The notes beneath the pieces were generated by a model that searched no databases, was not told the DNA's origin, and saw nothing but the letters and a program-made list of their open reading frames with translations. From the NCBI RefSeq assembly GCF_010748935.1, contig NZ_CP048796.1, forward strand, positions 313,001 to 377,000: 64,000 nt of DNA. The letters run 5' to 3'. Source of the stretch: Providencia vermicola. Lineage in GTDB: Bacteria > Pseudomonadota > Gammaproteobacteria > Enterobacterales > Enterobacteriaceae. Shown piece by piece: positions 10,474 through 20,379 of the stretch (positions within the stretch are counted from its first letter, which is position 1; every line of letters begins with the position of its first letter). A program made the position numbers and the translations under genes.

Positions 10474-11376
10474 ATGTCTCAATCTACTGAGCCAACGGTT
10501 GTCAGCGCCCCTAAGCCGATGACACCATTTCAAGAGTTTTGGCATTATTTCAAACGCAATAAAGGCGCTGTTATTGGGATGATATATATCATCTTAATGA
10601 TCTTAATTGCTATTTTTGCTGGGGTGCTGGCACCTCATGCACCCGATGAACAATTCCGTGACTTCTTATTGGTTCCACCTGTTTGGGAACATGGAGGAAG
10701 TTGGCAATTTATTTTAGGTACGGATGATGTCGGGCGTGACCTGTTATCACGTTTGATGTATGGCGCCCGTTTATCTCTGCTGGTCGGCTGCTTAGTCGTC
10801 GTCCTGTCGTTAATTTCTGGGGTGGCGCTTGGAGTGATTGCGGGTTACTTCGGTGGTGTGGTCGATGCCATTATTATGCGTGTCGTTGATATCATGTTAG
10901 CACTACCAAGCTTACTGCTGGCACTTGTGTTGGTCGCTATTTTTGGCCCGTCTATTGTGAATGCGTCGATTGCTTTAACCTTCGTAGCACTGCCACACTA
11001 TATTCGATTGACCCGTGCTGCTGTATTAGTTGAAGTTAATCGCGATTATGTGACGGCTTCTCGTGTTGCGGGGGCAGGTGCTGTCCGCCAGATGTTTGTC
11101 AATATTTTACCTAACTGTTTGGCACCGTTAATTGTTCAAGCGTCGCTTGGTTTTTCTAATGCTATTTTAGATATGGCTGCTTTAGGGTTCCTTGGTATGG
11201 GGGCGCAACCACCAACACCAGAGTGGGGCACAATGTTATCGGATGTGCTGCAATTCGCTCAAAGTGCATGGTGGGTGGTCACCTTTCCAGGTTTAGCAAT
11301 TTTGTTGACTGTATTAGCGTTTAACCTGATGGGTGATGGTTTACGTGATGCATTTGATCCAAAACTCAAGCAGTAA
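10474..11376 (+). CDS. dppC: Dipeptide transporter permease DppC
   Basis: Second permease subunit, partner of DppB. 300 residues. It has a cytoplasmic N-terminal tail, a first membrane helix (AVIGMIYIILMILIAIFAGVL) and a BPD_transp_1 domain with the EAA loop VNRDYVTASRVAGAGAVRQMF near residue 188. The motif LGTDDVGRDLLSRL, typical of OppC/DppC proteins, lies at about residues 80-93. It is separated from dppD by 12 bases. Confidence 0.97.
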   Translation: MSQSTEPTVVSAPKPMTPFQEFWHYFKRNKGAVIGMIYIILMILIAIFAGVLAPHAPDEQFRDFLLVPPVWEHGGSWQFILGTDDVGRDLLSRLMYGARLSLLVGCLVVVLSLISGVALGVIAGYFGGVVDAIIMRVVDIMLALPSLLLALVLVAIFGPSIVNASIALTFVALPHYIRLTRAAVLVEVNRDYVTASRVAGAGAVRQMFVNILPNCLAPLIVQASLGFSNAILDMAALGFLGMGAQPPTPEWGTMLSDVLQFAQSAWWVVTFPGLAILLTVLAFNLMGDGLRDAFDPKLKQ

Positions 11377-11388
11377 TGAGGTAATCTA

Positions 11389-12369
11389 ATGGCATTGTTA
11401 AATGTAGAACAACTTTCGGTACACTTCGGTGATGAAGCTACTCCGTTCCGCGCCGTTGACCGCATTAGCTATCGCGTTGAGAAAGGTCAGGTTGTCGGTA
11501 TCGTTGGTGAATCCGGTTCAGGGAAATCGGTGAGTTCCTTGGCAATTATGGGGTTGATTGACTACCCCGGCAAAGTGATGGCAAATGCATTGCAATTTGA
11601 TGGACGGGATTTACTGTCGATTCCAGAAAAAGAGCGTAGACAGATTGTTGGTGCAGATGTCGCAATGATATTTCAGGATCCTATGACGAGTCTTAACCCT
11701 TGCTTTACTGTGGGTTATCAGATTATGGAAGCCCTGAAAGTGCACCAAGGTGGTAGCAAGAGTACACGCAAGCAACGTGCGATTGACTTGCTGACGATGG
11801 TGGGGATCCCTGATCCGCAATCACGGCTTGACGTTTATCCTCACCAACTGTCCGGAGGGATGAGTCAGCGTGTGATGATCGCAATGGCTATTGCATGTCG
11901 ACCAAAACTCTTGATCGCAGATGAACCCACGACTGCTCTTGACGTAACCATTCAAGCTCAAATTATTGAATTGTTGCTTGAATTACAGCAGCAAGAAAAT
12001 ATGGCATTGGTCTTGATTACACATGACCTTGCCTTAGTCGCGGAAGCGGCACACCACATTATTGTGATGTATGCAGGTCAAGTTGTTGAATCTGCAAAAG
12101 CTTCCGATATCTTTAAATCTCCACGACATCCTTATACTCAAGCGTTATTACGTGCATTACCCGAGTTTTCAACGAATAAATCTCGGCTCGCTTCTTTACC
12201 TGGCGTTGTTCCTGGCAAATATGATCGGCCACAAGGTTGCTTGTTGAATCCTCGCTGTCCATATGCGACAGAACGCTGCCGTATAGAGGAGCCTGAGCTG
12301 CGCTCTATTGGGGATAGGCAGGTGAAATGTCACATGCCTTTGGATGATATGGGGAGGCCGACATTATGA
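11389..12369 (+). CDS. dppD: Dipeptide transporter ATPase DppD
   Basis: ATP-binding subunit of the Dpp importer. 326 residues. Walker A GESGSGKS near residue 39, signature LSGGMSQR near 155, Walker [13 protein letters not shown] near 176. A cysteine-containing C-terminal oligopeptide-transporter domain ([15 protein letters not shown]) is typical of DppD/DppF and can bind an iron-sulfur cluster in the family. The stop overlaps the dppF start by four bases (ATGA), indicating translational coupling. Confidence 0.97.
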   Translation: MALLNVEQLSVHFGDEATPFRAVDRISYRVEKGQVVGIVGESGSGKSVSSLAIMGLIDYPGKVMANALQFDGRDLLSIPEKERRQIVGADVAMIFQDPMTSLNPCFTVGYQIMEALKVHQGGSKSTRKQRAIDLLTMVGIPDPQSRLDVYPHQLSGGMSQRVMIAMAIACRPKLLIADEPTTALDVTIQAQIIELLLELQQQENMALVLITHDLALVAEAAHHIIVMYAGQVVESAKASDIFKSPRHPYTQALLRALPEFSTNKSRLASLPGVVPGKYDRPQGCLLNPRCPYATERCRIEEPELRSIGDRQVKCHMPLDDMGRPTL

Positions 12370-13370
12370 GCGAAAAGCAAAATAAACCATTACTACAGGC
12401 CGTCAATTTAAAAAAATATTACTCAGCAAAAAGCGGTCTATTTTCGGCTGAAAAGCTAGTAAAAGCATTAGATGGCGTTTCATTTGAACTTGAAAAAGGT
12501 AAAACGCTTGCGGTGGTTGGGGAGTCTGGTTGTGGTAAATCGACACTAGGTCGTTTATTAACCATGATTGAGCAACCGACGGAAGGTGAGCTGTATTATC
12601 AAGATCAAAATTTATTGGTAAAAGATAAAACAGCAGAAAAATTACGCCGTCAAAAAATTCAAATTGTGTTCCAAAATCCTTATGGCTCGTTGAATCCACG
12701 TAAAAAAGTTGGGCAAATACTGGAAGAGCCGTTATTGATTAATACGCCATTGTCTAAAGAGCAACGTAGAGAAAAAGTCTTATCAATGATGGCAAAAGTC
12801 GGTTTAAAAACAGAGCATTATGAGCGTTACCCGCATATGTTTTCGGGCGGGCAGCGTCAGCGTATTGCGATTGCAAGAGGGTTAATGCTTGATCCTGATG
12901 TCGTTGTTGCAGATGAACCTGTTTCTGCGCTGGATGTCTCTGTCCGTGCTCAGGTACTTAACTTAATGATGGATTTACAGCAGGAGCTTGGGCTTTCTTA
13001 TGTGTTTATTTCACATGATCTTTCAGTCGTTGAGCATATTGCTGATGAAGTCATGGTGATGTACTTAGGGCGCTGTGTAGAAAAGGGAACCAAAGAGCAA
13101 ATTTTTAATAATCCTTTGCACCCTTATACGCAAGCCTTGCTATCCGCAACGCCACGCTTGAATCCAAGTTCACGCCGTGAGCGTATAAAGCTGACTGGAG
13201 AATTACCAAGTCCATTGAATCCACCGCCAGGATGTGCTTTTGCTGCTCGTTGCCGCAGAGCGTTTGGGCAATGCACGCAATTCCAGCCTTCACTTAAAGA
13301 GTATGATGGTCAGTTAGTGGCGTGTTTTGCAGTAGAAGAAGATGAAAAAAATACGTTAGTAGTGAGTTAA
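12366..13370 (+). CDS. dppF: Dipeptide transporter ATPase DppF
   Basis: Second ATPase of the Dpp importer, acting as a heterodimer with DppD. 334 residues. Walker A GESGCGKS near residue 54, signature FSGGQRQR near 158, Walker [13 protein letters not shown] near 178, and the C-terminal cysteine motif [15 protein letters not shown]. Last gene of the dpp operon; a hairpin follows 11 bases after the stop. Confidence 0.97.
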   Translation: MSEKQNKPLLQAVNLKKYYSAKSGLFSAEKLVKALDGVSFELEKGKTLAVVGESGCGKSTLGRLLTMIEQPTEGELYYQDQNLLVKDKTAEKLRRQKIQIVFQNPYGSLNPRKKVGQILEEPLLINTPLSKEQRREKVLSMMAKVGLKTEHYERYPHMFSGGQRQRIAIARGLMLDPDVVVADEPVSALDVSVRAQVLNLMMDLQQELGLSYVFISHDLSVVEHIADEVMVMYLGRCVEKGTKEQIFNNPLHPYTQALLSATPRLNPSSRRERIKLTGELPSPLNPPPGCAFAARCRRAFGQCTQFQPSLKEYDGQLVACFAVEEDEKNTLVVS

Positions 13371-13380
13371 GGGGTTAAGA

Positions 13381-13410
13381 CGGCAAAAAGTGTGCTCTTT
13401 TTGCCGTTAT
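13381..13410 (+). terminator. Terminator of the dpp operon
   Basis: A 10-base perfect stem (13381-13390 with 13397-13406) with a 6-base loop and a short TTAT tail. The stem carries five A on one arm and five T on the other. Confidence 0.65.
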
Positions 13411-13773
13411 CCAGCGTTATGCCTTTATAGATACCGATGCCAACTGCCCCTTTGTCCTAATTACATAAACTTTCATTTTTAACTGCTCTTTTCCCGATAA
13501 AATCAAGTATACTGGGTTTTGGCTAACGATATCCTATACCCCGTAAACTTATCTTCTGGTAACGGTACCTAAACTTTCATTATTTAGCTTAAATAACTAT
13601 CTGTATTCAGTTGCTATAAGATAATATGGGTGAAGCGTGCCTGTATATAGGTTGCTATATACTGGGTCAAAAGGATAACGGTCAGAAGCCATTTGTCCTT
13701 GTTGAAAACATAGCCATTTAAGCAGCAAGAATATTAAATTGAAAAGAAGCTTGATAAATAAGGTTTCGGAAAA
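13411..13773 (+). other. Gene-free stretch before the hmsP remnant
   Basis: No open frame I can support. It holds two spaced copies of TAAACTTTCATT (13466-13477 and 13570-13581) and two of TATACTGGGT (13508-13517 and 13658-13667). The second of these contains a plausible -10-like TATACT. These may be promoter or operator elements of the hmsP/yhjJ region or leftovers of duplication. Confidence 0.4.
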
Positions 13774-14469
13774 ATGAAGGCCCGAGTTCAGCGTTCACTA
13801 ACGTTAAAAAGCATGATCGTATTTTTTGTGATCACGTTAAGTTCACTCGCCCTTTTTTTGGGAATTCAATTTAGTTACTTACTTGATCAAAGAAAAAATG
13901 ACTATCTTGACCAATTGAGCAATGCTGTAGTGCAGATCCAAAAACCATTAACGGATTCGTTGCTCAGTTCAGATTTGAACGAGGTTAAAAGGTTACTCGT
14001 AAGCCTGAAAACATCGGGTATTATGGGGAAAGCCATTGTGACGGTAGATGGTGCAACCGTTATGAATTTAGATTTTGCAACCGCTAGGCCAATTCCTGAT
14101 TGGGCAATAAAATTTGCAGGTATTCCAGTAGAAATGACAGTACCTTTGTACGCATATGGGAATACCATTCTGACAGCAAAACCACAGGGGTATTTAACAC
14201 TCCAAGTTGATTCTAATCGGGTCTATCGTTTCGCGGTTAATACATTAGCGCTGATGATTACAACCTATTTGCTATTGGTCTTAATTATCGCGATAGCAAT
14301 GACATGGTGTGTCAGTAGAATGATCGTCAGGCCATTACGCAAAATTGCGCTAGAATTACAGGATGATGATAATCACGATATCGCAGTGCCAAATTATCAT
14401 GAGGATGACGAGATTGGTCTTTTGGCGAAGAATTATAACCGCCAAAGAAAAAAGCAAAATTCAGACTAA
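13774..14469 (+). pseudogene. hmsP: Truncated HmsP-like membrane sensor lacking GGDEF and EAL domains
   Basis: The 231 codons match the N-terminal third of the c-di-GMP phosphodiesterase HmsP (E. coli YhjK/PdeK): RSLTLKSM, a first membrane helix (about residues 13-34), a periplasmic GAPES4-type sensor, a second helix (about 154-178) and a HAMP domain with CVSRMIVRPLRKIA and DDEIGLLAKNYN. The full protein has about 650-670 residues. Here a stop comes within ten codons of the HAMP end, and only 168 bases separate it from yhjJ, so the catalytic domains are deleted. The frame is intact and could still yield a sensor-HAMP stub. yhjJ is close by, as in E. coli. Confidence 0.8.
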
Positions 14470-14637
14470 GTCATGAACATGTGATGAGCTTTGTGGTCTA
14501 ATATCGTAAATAGTTGGTGTCATTAATATTGTATGCGACCCAACCATATCATTTAACCCTATAATTAACGCTTTTCGTTAATTTGTCAGTCATTTTTTGC
14601 GGTTAAATACAAGGATAGAAAATACATAGGGGTCTAC

Positions 14638-16134
14638 ATGCAGGGTTCGAAAATTCGGTATATCTTCAGTGTGGTGCTATTGTCAGTCGCTGGCTTTGCG
14701 AGTGCTGAACCATTACAGCCTGATCCAGCATGGCAACAAGGAAAGCTTGAGAATGGCTTCAGTTGGCAACTGCTACAAACACCACAACGTCCAAATGACC
14801 GAATTCAGCTTAGGTTAGCCATCAAGGCTGGCTCACTATCAGAAAAAGCGAGTGAAAAGGGGTATAGCTATTTAATCCCGAAAATGGCATTACTACACCA
14901 AACTGAAGCATTTCCAGCGGCGACATTACAAAATTTTTGGCGTCAGGCGACTGATCCTGATGTACCCATTCCCCCAGCGGTTGTTTCGTATGACTACACA
15001 ATTTACAGTTTAAGTTTACCGCATAATAAGCCTGAACTTCTTAAACAAGCGCTAAACTGGTTGGCAACTTCTGCTGCGGGCGCAACCTATACAGAAACAT
15101 CATTGCATAATGGGTTAACAGTGACAAATGCACCTGTTGCCACATTACCTCTTGATGCTACAGACCCAGTCTGGCGTGCTCGTTTAAAAGGTTCTGCGAT
15201 GATGGGGTATGATCCCGGCCAAAAGATTAGTGATAATGTGAATTTAGAAAGTGTGAATGCTTTTTATCAAAAATGGTACACACCGGATGTGATGACACTC
15301 TATGTTGCAGGCCATGTAGATGCTCGCATGCTGTCTGACTATATCACACAAACGTTTTCATCTTTAGAAGGCAAGCGCTCAGAGCCTGTCTCAGTAGCGG
15401 TTTTATCACAGGTTAAGCCTCAATCCATTGATATTTTGCAAGATAAACAATCGAAGGATAGTTTGTCATTGATTTGGGATATCGACTGGCAACCGATTAA
15501 TGATTCTGCGGTGCTATTGCGTTACTGGGGTAGTGATTTGGCGCGTGAAGCACTGTATCGTTCCTTGCAAAAAACCTTTAATCAAAAGTTTAGTCAAGAT
15601 GAGGTCTCCTCTAATTTAGATTGCCGAGTACAGTATCAAAAGGCAAGCTGTACACTTACCGTTAACGCGCCACCTGAAAAAATGATGGCAGTTGCTGATG
15701 TCGTGCTGAATGAGCTTTCAACGGTTGACCAAAATGGCATTTCACCTGAATTATTTAATGAAATGATCAATGAGAAGCAAGTTCAGTTATCACAACTCTT
15801 TGCCGCATATGCGCGTACCAGTACGGATGTATTAGCCGGCCAGCGTCTGATTTCTCAGCAAAATGGAGTGGTTGATATTGCACCTGAGCAGTATCAACGT
15901 TTACGCCAATCTTTCCTTGCTGGTCAAACGCTTGAGCAAGTAAATATGGAAGTGCGTCGTTTATTGTCTCAAGAAGCGGCGTTTGTTTTGACTCAACCAA
16001 AAGATAAACAGCTGATGGATGCAGAACAAATTCGTCAGAAATTTACCAAAGTGTTGTGGCCACAAGCAGAGCCGGCTTCGGCTGTTGAAACTGAGCCTAC
16101 GGTAGCCACTGAACCCGCTAAAGCGACACAATAG
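14638..16134 (+). CDS. yhjJ: M16-family peptidase-like periplasmic protein YhjJ
   Basis: Pitrilysin (M16) fold protein similar to E. coli YhjJ, with a signal peptide ending near residue 23 (GFASA). 498 residues. The zinc motif HxxEH is absent: the aligned stretch after GSLSEKASEKG reads YSYLIPKM, with Tyr, Pro and Lys in place of His, Glu and His. It is therefore unlikely to be a metallopeptidase and may act as a binding or scaffolding protein; as I recall, the E. coli protein also lacks the motif. The Thr/Ala/Glu-rich last 25 residues are low complexity. Confidence 0.92.
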   Translation: MQGSKIRYIFSVVLLSVAGFASAEPLQPDPAWQQGKLENGFSWQLLQTPQRPNDRIQLRLAIKAGSLSEKASEKGYSYLIPKMALLHQTEAFPAATLQNFWRQATDPDVPIPPAVVSYDYTIYSLSLPHNKPELLKQALNWLATSAAGATYTETSLHNGLTVTNAPVATLPLDATDPVWRARLKGSAMMGYDPGQKISDNVNLESVNAFYQKWYTPDVMTLYVAGHVDARMLSDYITQTFSSLEGKRSEPVSVAVLSQVKPQSIDILQDKQSKDSLSLIWDIDWQPINDSAVLLRYWGSDLAREALYRSLQKTFNQKFSQDEVSSNLDCRVQYQKASCTLTVNAPPEKMMAVADVVLNELSTVDQNGISPELFNEMINEKQVQLSQLFAAYARTSTDVLAGQRLISQQNGVVDIAPEQYQRLRQSFLAGQTLEQVNMEVRRLLSQEAAFVLTQPKDKQLMDAEQIRQKFTKVLWPQAEPASAVETEPTVATEPAKATQ

Positions 16135-16144
16135 TGAGTTTCCG

Positions 16145-16170
16145 GATAGCCCCTAATAAGGGGCTATTGA
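16145..16170 (+). terminator. Hairpin after yhjJ
   Basis: A 9-base perfect stem (16146-16154 with 16159-16167) with a four-base loop, 11 bases after the yhjJ stop. Only a weak T content follows. It sits between two convergent genes and may serve both. Confidence 0.6.
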
Positions 16171-16190
16171 CTTATCACATGGTATGTTTG

Positions 16191-17195
16191 TTAGCGTTGT
16201 GTCAGTAATGTTTCAATAACCTGAATTAACGTTTCACGAGACTCTCTGTCATCGACAAAACCTGCTGCACTTATTTTGCTTTCAGGGGCGTAATAGGCGG
16301 CAGACCCCCAAAAGCCAAGATGCGAATAAAGCGTTACGCCATTGACGACACTTGCCATTAGACCTAAACGATACGCTTGTGCACCTTCATGGGTCCCCAC
16401 GCTCAGCATCGTATTGAGTGTCTCTGGGTTATCAAATATCTCACCATTAAATAGCGCTTCGAGAAAGCGAGCCATTTGTCGAGAAGAGGTAATGAGACCG
16501 CCACCGCCGTAGAGGTCCATAGACGCATGAATATGTGTTCCTTCAAAATCTTTCAAATATTGGCGAGCACGGGGCGCTTGCGTTGTCGGTTGCTCAAGGC
16601 ATTCCCAATAAGCGCTATCTAGTCCGATTTTATGGAACTTTAATAGTGTTCTCACGGCATGACCGAGTGATTGACCCGTTATGCGTTCGATAATATCACC
16701 TAATAAAATATAACCGGTATCTGAATAGATGAATGTTTCTGAAGGAGCGACAAATGGAAACGATTTACGGGCGTATATTTGCATTTGCTCCAGTCGAGTC
16801 CATTGATAGTCAGGTCTTGCGAGTACTCGTTTGAGATAATGTTCATCGGCATGATCACAAAGTCCACTACTATGATTGAGTAAGTGGCGAATGCTAATGT
16901 GGTCTGTCGCATAACGATGACAAAGTAATTGATTAAATTCGGTGGCGATATGTTGTGATATCGCATCATCTAGCGACAATTTTCCCATTTCGGCTAATCG
17001 AAGCACCGCAGCTGCTGTAAATGTTTTTGTATTACTGGCAATACGTAACGGTGTGTCAACGGTTAGGGGATTGCCTGCCAAATCACTACCTCTCGCACAA
17101 AAAGTGCCGGTAGTGGCTTTTGCTTGATTGTGATAGTACAGCACAACGCCGCAGGATAAATTTTCTAATTGCTGAATAGAGTCTGTTGTTATCAT
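16191..17195 (-). CDS. Serine hydrolase of the beta-lactamase/penicillin-binding-like family
   Basis: 334 residues with the class C beta-lactamase/esterase fold. The nucleophile motif SxxK is S54-N-T-K57 in RIASNTKTFTAAAV, and the YxN-type motif is Y157-S-D159 in IYSDTGYILLGDI. There is no signal peptide, so the protein is probably cytoplasmic and not a secreted beta-lactamase. The family includes esterases and D-amino-acid peptidases; the substrate cannot be read from the sequence. Confidence 0.8.
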   Translation of the reverse strand: MITTDSIQQLENLSCGVVLYYHNQAKATTGTFCARGSDLAGNPLTVDTPLRIASNTKTFTAAAVLRLAEMGKLSLDDAISQHIATEFNQLLCHRYATDHISIRHLLNHSSGLCDHADEHYLKRVLARPDYQWTRLEQMQIYARKSFPFVAPSETFIYSDTGYILLGDIIERITGQSLGHAVRTLLKFHKIGLDSAYWECLEQPTTQAPRARQYLKDFEGTHIHASMDLYGGGGLITSSRQMARFLEALFNGEIFDNPETLNTMLSVGTHEGAQAYRLGLMASVVNGVTLYSHLGFWGSAAYYAPESKISAAGFVDDRESRETLIQVIETLLTQR

Positions 17196-17303
17196 TTTTA
17201 TGCCAATGCCTCTGATATTCCGAGATGACCTGAGTGTATTCGTCTAGTTATAACATACTGGAATAATCAGCTTAGCATGTGTTCAGAAAGGCTCTATTGT
17301 GTT

Positions 17304-18176
17304 TTATTCAGCTAACATTAAAGCTTTAAAGGCAGCGAATGCAGGCACATGGTAATCTGAGCGATAAATCAAATAAGTATGGCATAAGGCAACATCAAGC
17401 GTTGCAAGCGCGAGTTTCTCATGGGACATGGATTCGAGTAATTGTTTAGGTAGCAGGGCAACACTACTTCCTGCACTGACACAAGCGACCATGGCATGGT
17501 AGGAATTGAGTTGCTGAATATGCCAATTTAGTTGGTTTGGAATGTTTAACCATTGCTCAGCAAGATAGCGGTAGCTACAGCCATGAGCAAAAGTAGCCAG
17601 TGAGCGAGTTTGGATATCTTCAGCAGCCTTAGCGGCTTTATCTTGTTCAGGAAGTAAGAGAACAAGTCGTTCTTGCCATAATTTTTCTGTTTGTATCCCT
17701 ATTTCATTGAATTGGGAGAGGTCATACAAATCAGGTGGTAAAGCGACAAAAGCACAATCCAATTTTTCAGTGCGTATTTGATCTATTAACGCTTGGGTAG
17801 TGCCTGTGGTTAAGCAAAGCTGTGTTTCAGGATATTGTTTATGGTAGGTCGCTAAAGGTTGTGGCAAACGACATGCCGCTGTACTTTCCATACTGCCTAT
17901 TCTGAGTTGACCGCCTTCCTTACCTAAACTGGTGACATGACGTGCTTCTTGTTCTAAGGCAAGTAATCGGTATGCATATTGCAAAAAGCGTAAGCCTGCC
18001 TGCGACAATTGCATCTGTTTGCCTTGGCGAATAAACAGCTGTTCCCCCAAATCCGTTTCAAGCTGCTGGATTCGAGTGGTAATGTTCGATGGCACTCTGC
18101 CTAAGCGAGTCGCTGCCCGTGTAATGCTGAGTTCCTCAGCAACCATACAAAATATTTTTAGCGATTCAGAGTTCAT
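17304..18176 (-). CDS. LysR-family transcriptional regulator
   Basis: 290 residues. The N-terminal winged helix-turn-helix (LKIFCMVAEELSITRAATRLGRVPSNITTRIQQLETDLGEQLF) is typical of LysR proteins and is followed by a substrate-binding domain. It is divergent from the nitronate monooxygenase gene across an 85-base gap that holds a palindrome of LysR type, so it probably controls that gene and itself. The inducer is unknown. Confidence 0.9.
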   Translation of the reverse strand: MNSESLKIFCMVAEELSITRAATRLGRVPSNITTRIQQLETDLGEQLFIRQGKQMQLSQAGLRFLQYAYRLLALEQEARHVTSLGKEGGQLRIGSMESTAACRLPQPLATYHKQYPETQLCLTTGTTQALIDQIRTEKLDCAFVALPPDLYDLSQFNEIGIQTEKLWQERLVLLLPEQDKAAKAAEDIQTRSLATFAHGCSYRYLAEQWLNIPNQLNWHIQQLNSYHAMVACVSAGSSVALLPKQLLESMSHEKLALATLDVALCHTYLIYRSDYHVPAFAAFKALMLAE

Positions 18177-18205
18177 TTTCTTTTTTTGTGAATATGGTGC
18201 TATAT

Positions 18206-18226
18206 TTATTCTTAATAAAAGAATAA
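18206..18226. promoter_or_regulatory. Palindrome in the LysR/nitronate monooxygenase gap, likely LysR operator
   Basis: Eight-base perfect arms TTATTCTT and AAGAATAA separated by five bases. The size and T-rich/A-rich arms match LysR recognition sites (T-N11-A class), and it lies midway between the two divergent starts (18176 and 18262). Confidence 0.55.
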
Positions 18227-18261
18227 TAAGTGTAACCCTACTTTGTGATAAAGGAAAGACA

Positions 18262-19323
18262 ATGGTTCATTCAACATTATTTCTACAGCGTTTAGGCTTG
18301 CGATATCCGATAATTCAAGCACCTATGGCGGGTGTTTCAACACCAGCATTAGCAGCGGCAGTCTCTGAGGCAGGAGGTTTAGGGTCATTGGGACTTGGTG
18401 CAAGCTCGCTATCTCAAGCCCGTCAGCTAATTGCTCAAACTCAAGCCTTAACAACCAAGCCTTTCAATGTAAATGTATTTTGCCATGCAACGCCGGTACG
18501 CAACACTGAAATAGAGCAAGCATGGATCCACTATTTTGCTGATCAATTCAGCAAATTCAATGCACTCCCCCCCAAGCAATTAAACCAAGTGTATACCTCA
18601 TTCTTGGATGATCCTGATATGTTGGCTTTGCTACTCGAAATGAAGCCCGCGGTGGTCAGTTTTCATTTCAACATTCCGGATAAACAGGCTATTAGTCAGC
18701 TCAAGTCTCAAGGGATTTACACGTTAGCGACAGCAACTAATTTAAGAGAAGCACAGTTGATTGAACAAGCCGGTATTGATGCAATTGTAGCACAAGGTAT
18801 TGAAGCGGGTGGGCACCGAGGTATGTTTGATGTTCAGGCTCAGGATGAAGGCATTACCACATTAGCTTTGGTTGAATTGTTGGCTCAACACACTCGGCTT
18901 CCTCTTATTGCGGCGGGGGGATTAATGAGTGGACAAGATATTATCGCAGTTTTGGAACGTGGAGCCGCAGCCGCTCAATTGGGAACTGCGTTTATATTAT
19001 GTCCTGAATCAGCCGCGAATGAAGGTTATCGGCGGAATTTAAACAGTAAAAACGCGGAGAATACGGCCTTAACCGCGGCAATTTCAGGCCGACCAGCCAG
19101 AGGTATTGTTAATCAGTTCATACAAATGACACAGGTTGATGAGTGCCCACTCATACCTGATTATCCCATCGCCTATGATATCGGAAAACAGTTGCATGCA
19201 GCAGCCAGCAAAATAGGTAATGAGGGTTTTGCCGCACATTGGGCAGGGAAAAATGCAATGAAAGCACGAGAGATGCCCGCAAAAAGGTTGATAGAAACAC
19301 TGGTGTCAGAGATGGAAAATTGA
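18262..19323 (+). CDS. Nitronate monooxygenase (2-nitropropane dioxygenase family)
   Basis: FMN-dependent TIM-barrel enzyme that oxidises alkyl nitronates such as propionate-3-nitronate (family knowledge). The frame is open from further upstream, but the start at 18262 (MVHSTLFLQRLGLRYPIIQAPMAG) has the ribosome-binding site AAGGAAAG and gives 353 residues, the normal length; the longer version would run into the LysR gene. IIQAPMAGVSTPALAAAVSEAGGLGSLG is the FMN-binding opening, and GIEAGGHRG near residue 183 holds the catalytic-type His. Confidence 0.88.
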   Translation: MVHSTLFLQRLGLRYPIIQAPMAGVSTPALAAAVSEAGGLGSLGLGASSLSQARQLIAQTQALTTKPFNVNVFCHATPVRNTEIEQAWIHYFADQFSKFNALPPKQLNQVYTSFLDDPDMLALLLEMKPAVVSFHFNIPDKQAISQLKSQGIYTLATATNLREAQLIEQAGIDAIVAQGIEAGGHRGMFDVQAQDEGITTLALVELLAQHTRLPLIAAGGLMSGQDIIAVLERGAAAAQLGTAFILCPESAANEGYRRNLNSKNAENTALTAAISGRPARGIVNQFIQMTQVDECPLIPDYPIAYDIGKQLHAAASKIGNEGFAAHWAGKNAMKAREMPAKRLIETLVSEMEN

Positions 19324-19341
19324 ACGATATTTAAGGCAGCA

Positions 19342-19377
19342 GCGGGATGGCAATAATGGCTATTTTCGCCATCCCGC
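19342..19377. terminator. Shared hairpin between convergent nitronate monooxygenase gene and yhjD
   Basis: A 10-base perfect GC-rich stem (19342-19351 with 19368-19377). No clear T run on either side, so termination strength is uncertain. Confidence 0.5.
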
Positions 19378-19383
19378 ATGGTG

Positions 19384-20379
19384 TTAAGGGGTTACTGCTT
19401 CTTTATCTGTCGTGTCTTTTGGCTCATCTGTGGCTATCCATGCAGCACAGAATAGTGTGAGTCTGGCAAAGAAATAGAAAAATGCCATTAGGCCTAAAAC
19501 AGAACCAAAAGCTGCTCCGGACGGTGATGAAGCCAAATTTGGTAAAATCCATGTCATCACTGATTTAATCACTTCAAAACCAATTGCCGCCAGTAAAGTG
19601 CCTTTCAATAATGATGAACGGCGATGCTGCATGCGTGGTAAAATCCAGAAGATCCATAAAAAGAGCAAGAAGTTAGCTGTAATTGAAATAGTAAGGCCGA
19701 TCAATGTCCAAACAGGTCTTAACCATTCGATGCTGTCTAAACCTAGTGTTCTTACTATGGTGGCTTGCGCTGAACCCGCGACAGAGGTTAGTGTAATTGT
19801 CACGATTAAGGCGATCAGTAAACCAATTAAAGCGAGAAAATCACGTAAGTAGCGGAAATAAATTTTTTCGTGTTCATCTTCATTACGCTCCCAGACTGGG
19901 CGGGATTGCGCTAAAATTGCCAAGCGTAAATTATTCACCCAATTGACTCCAGAATAGACGGCTAACGCTAAACCGGTTAAACCCACGGTGGTACGTTGGC
20001 GAATTGCGGTATCTATTGTTCTTTCTAAAGTATTTGCCAAGGTTGGGTCGCTGATATTGGCTGAGATACCACGCACTAAACGTTCAAGTAATTCAGGGTT
20101 ACTGGCTAACACAAAACCGGCAGCGGCAAAGGTGAACATTAATACAGGAATTAAAGAGAGGAACGAAAAATAGGTAATAGCAGCACCGAACTGATTCCCC
20201 ATGCGGTCAGTAAACCGTTGGGCGGTGCGAATAAGGTGTGCAATAAAAGGTATCGCACAAATAAAATTCACGACCTTCATCGAAAAGGTAAGCGCTTTTT
20301 TACTATTATCGATACTTTTATTTAGTGAAGATTTTAATTTACCAGCGTCTTTTTGCTCTTTATCCTGCATATTCGACAT
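19384..20379 (-). CDS. yhjD: YhjD inner membrane protein (YihY/BrkB family)
   Basis: 331 residues with about six hydrophobic segments. The core FGAAITYFSFLSLIPVLMFTFAAAGFVL and NWVNNLRLAILAQSRPVW are diagnostic of the YihY/BrkB family. In E. coli, YhjD variants relieve the need for the usual lipid A flippase, which suggests a role in envelope lipid transport; the exact activity is unsettled. The first and last 30 residues are charged and cytoplasmic. Confidence 0.92.
   Translation of the reverse strand: MSNMQDKEQKDAGKLKSSLNKSIDNSKKALTFSMKVVNFICAIPFIAHLIRTAQRFTDRMGNQFGAAITYFSFLSLIPVLMFTFAAAGFVLASNPELLERLVRGISANISDPTLANTLERTIDTAIRQRTTVGLTGLALAVYSGVNWVNNLRLAILAQSRPVWERNEDEHEKIYFRYLRDFLALIGLLIALIVTITLTSVAGSAQATIVRTLGLDSIEWLRPVWTLIGLTISITANFLLFLWIFWILPRMQHRRSSLLKGTLLAAIGFEVIKSVMTWILPNLASSPSGAAFGSVLGLMAFFYFFARLTLFCAAWIATDEPKDTTDKEAVTP

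Noticed and set aside
18019-18261. 81 extra N-terminal codons for the nitronate monooxygenase
   Set aside because: They overlap the divergent LysR gene and its operator; the start at 18262 has the ribosome-binding site and fits the family length.
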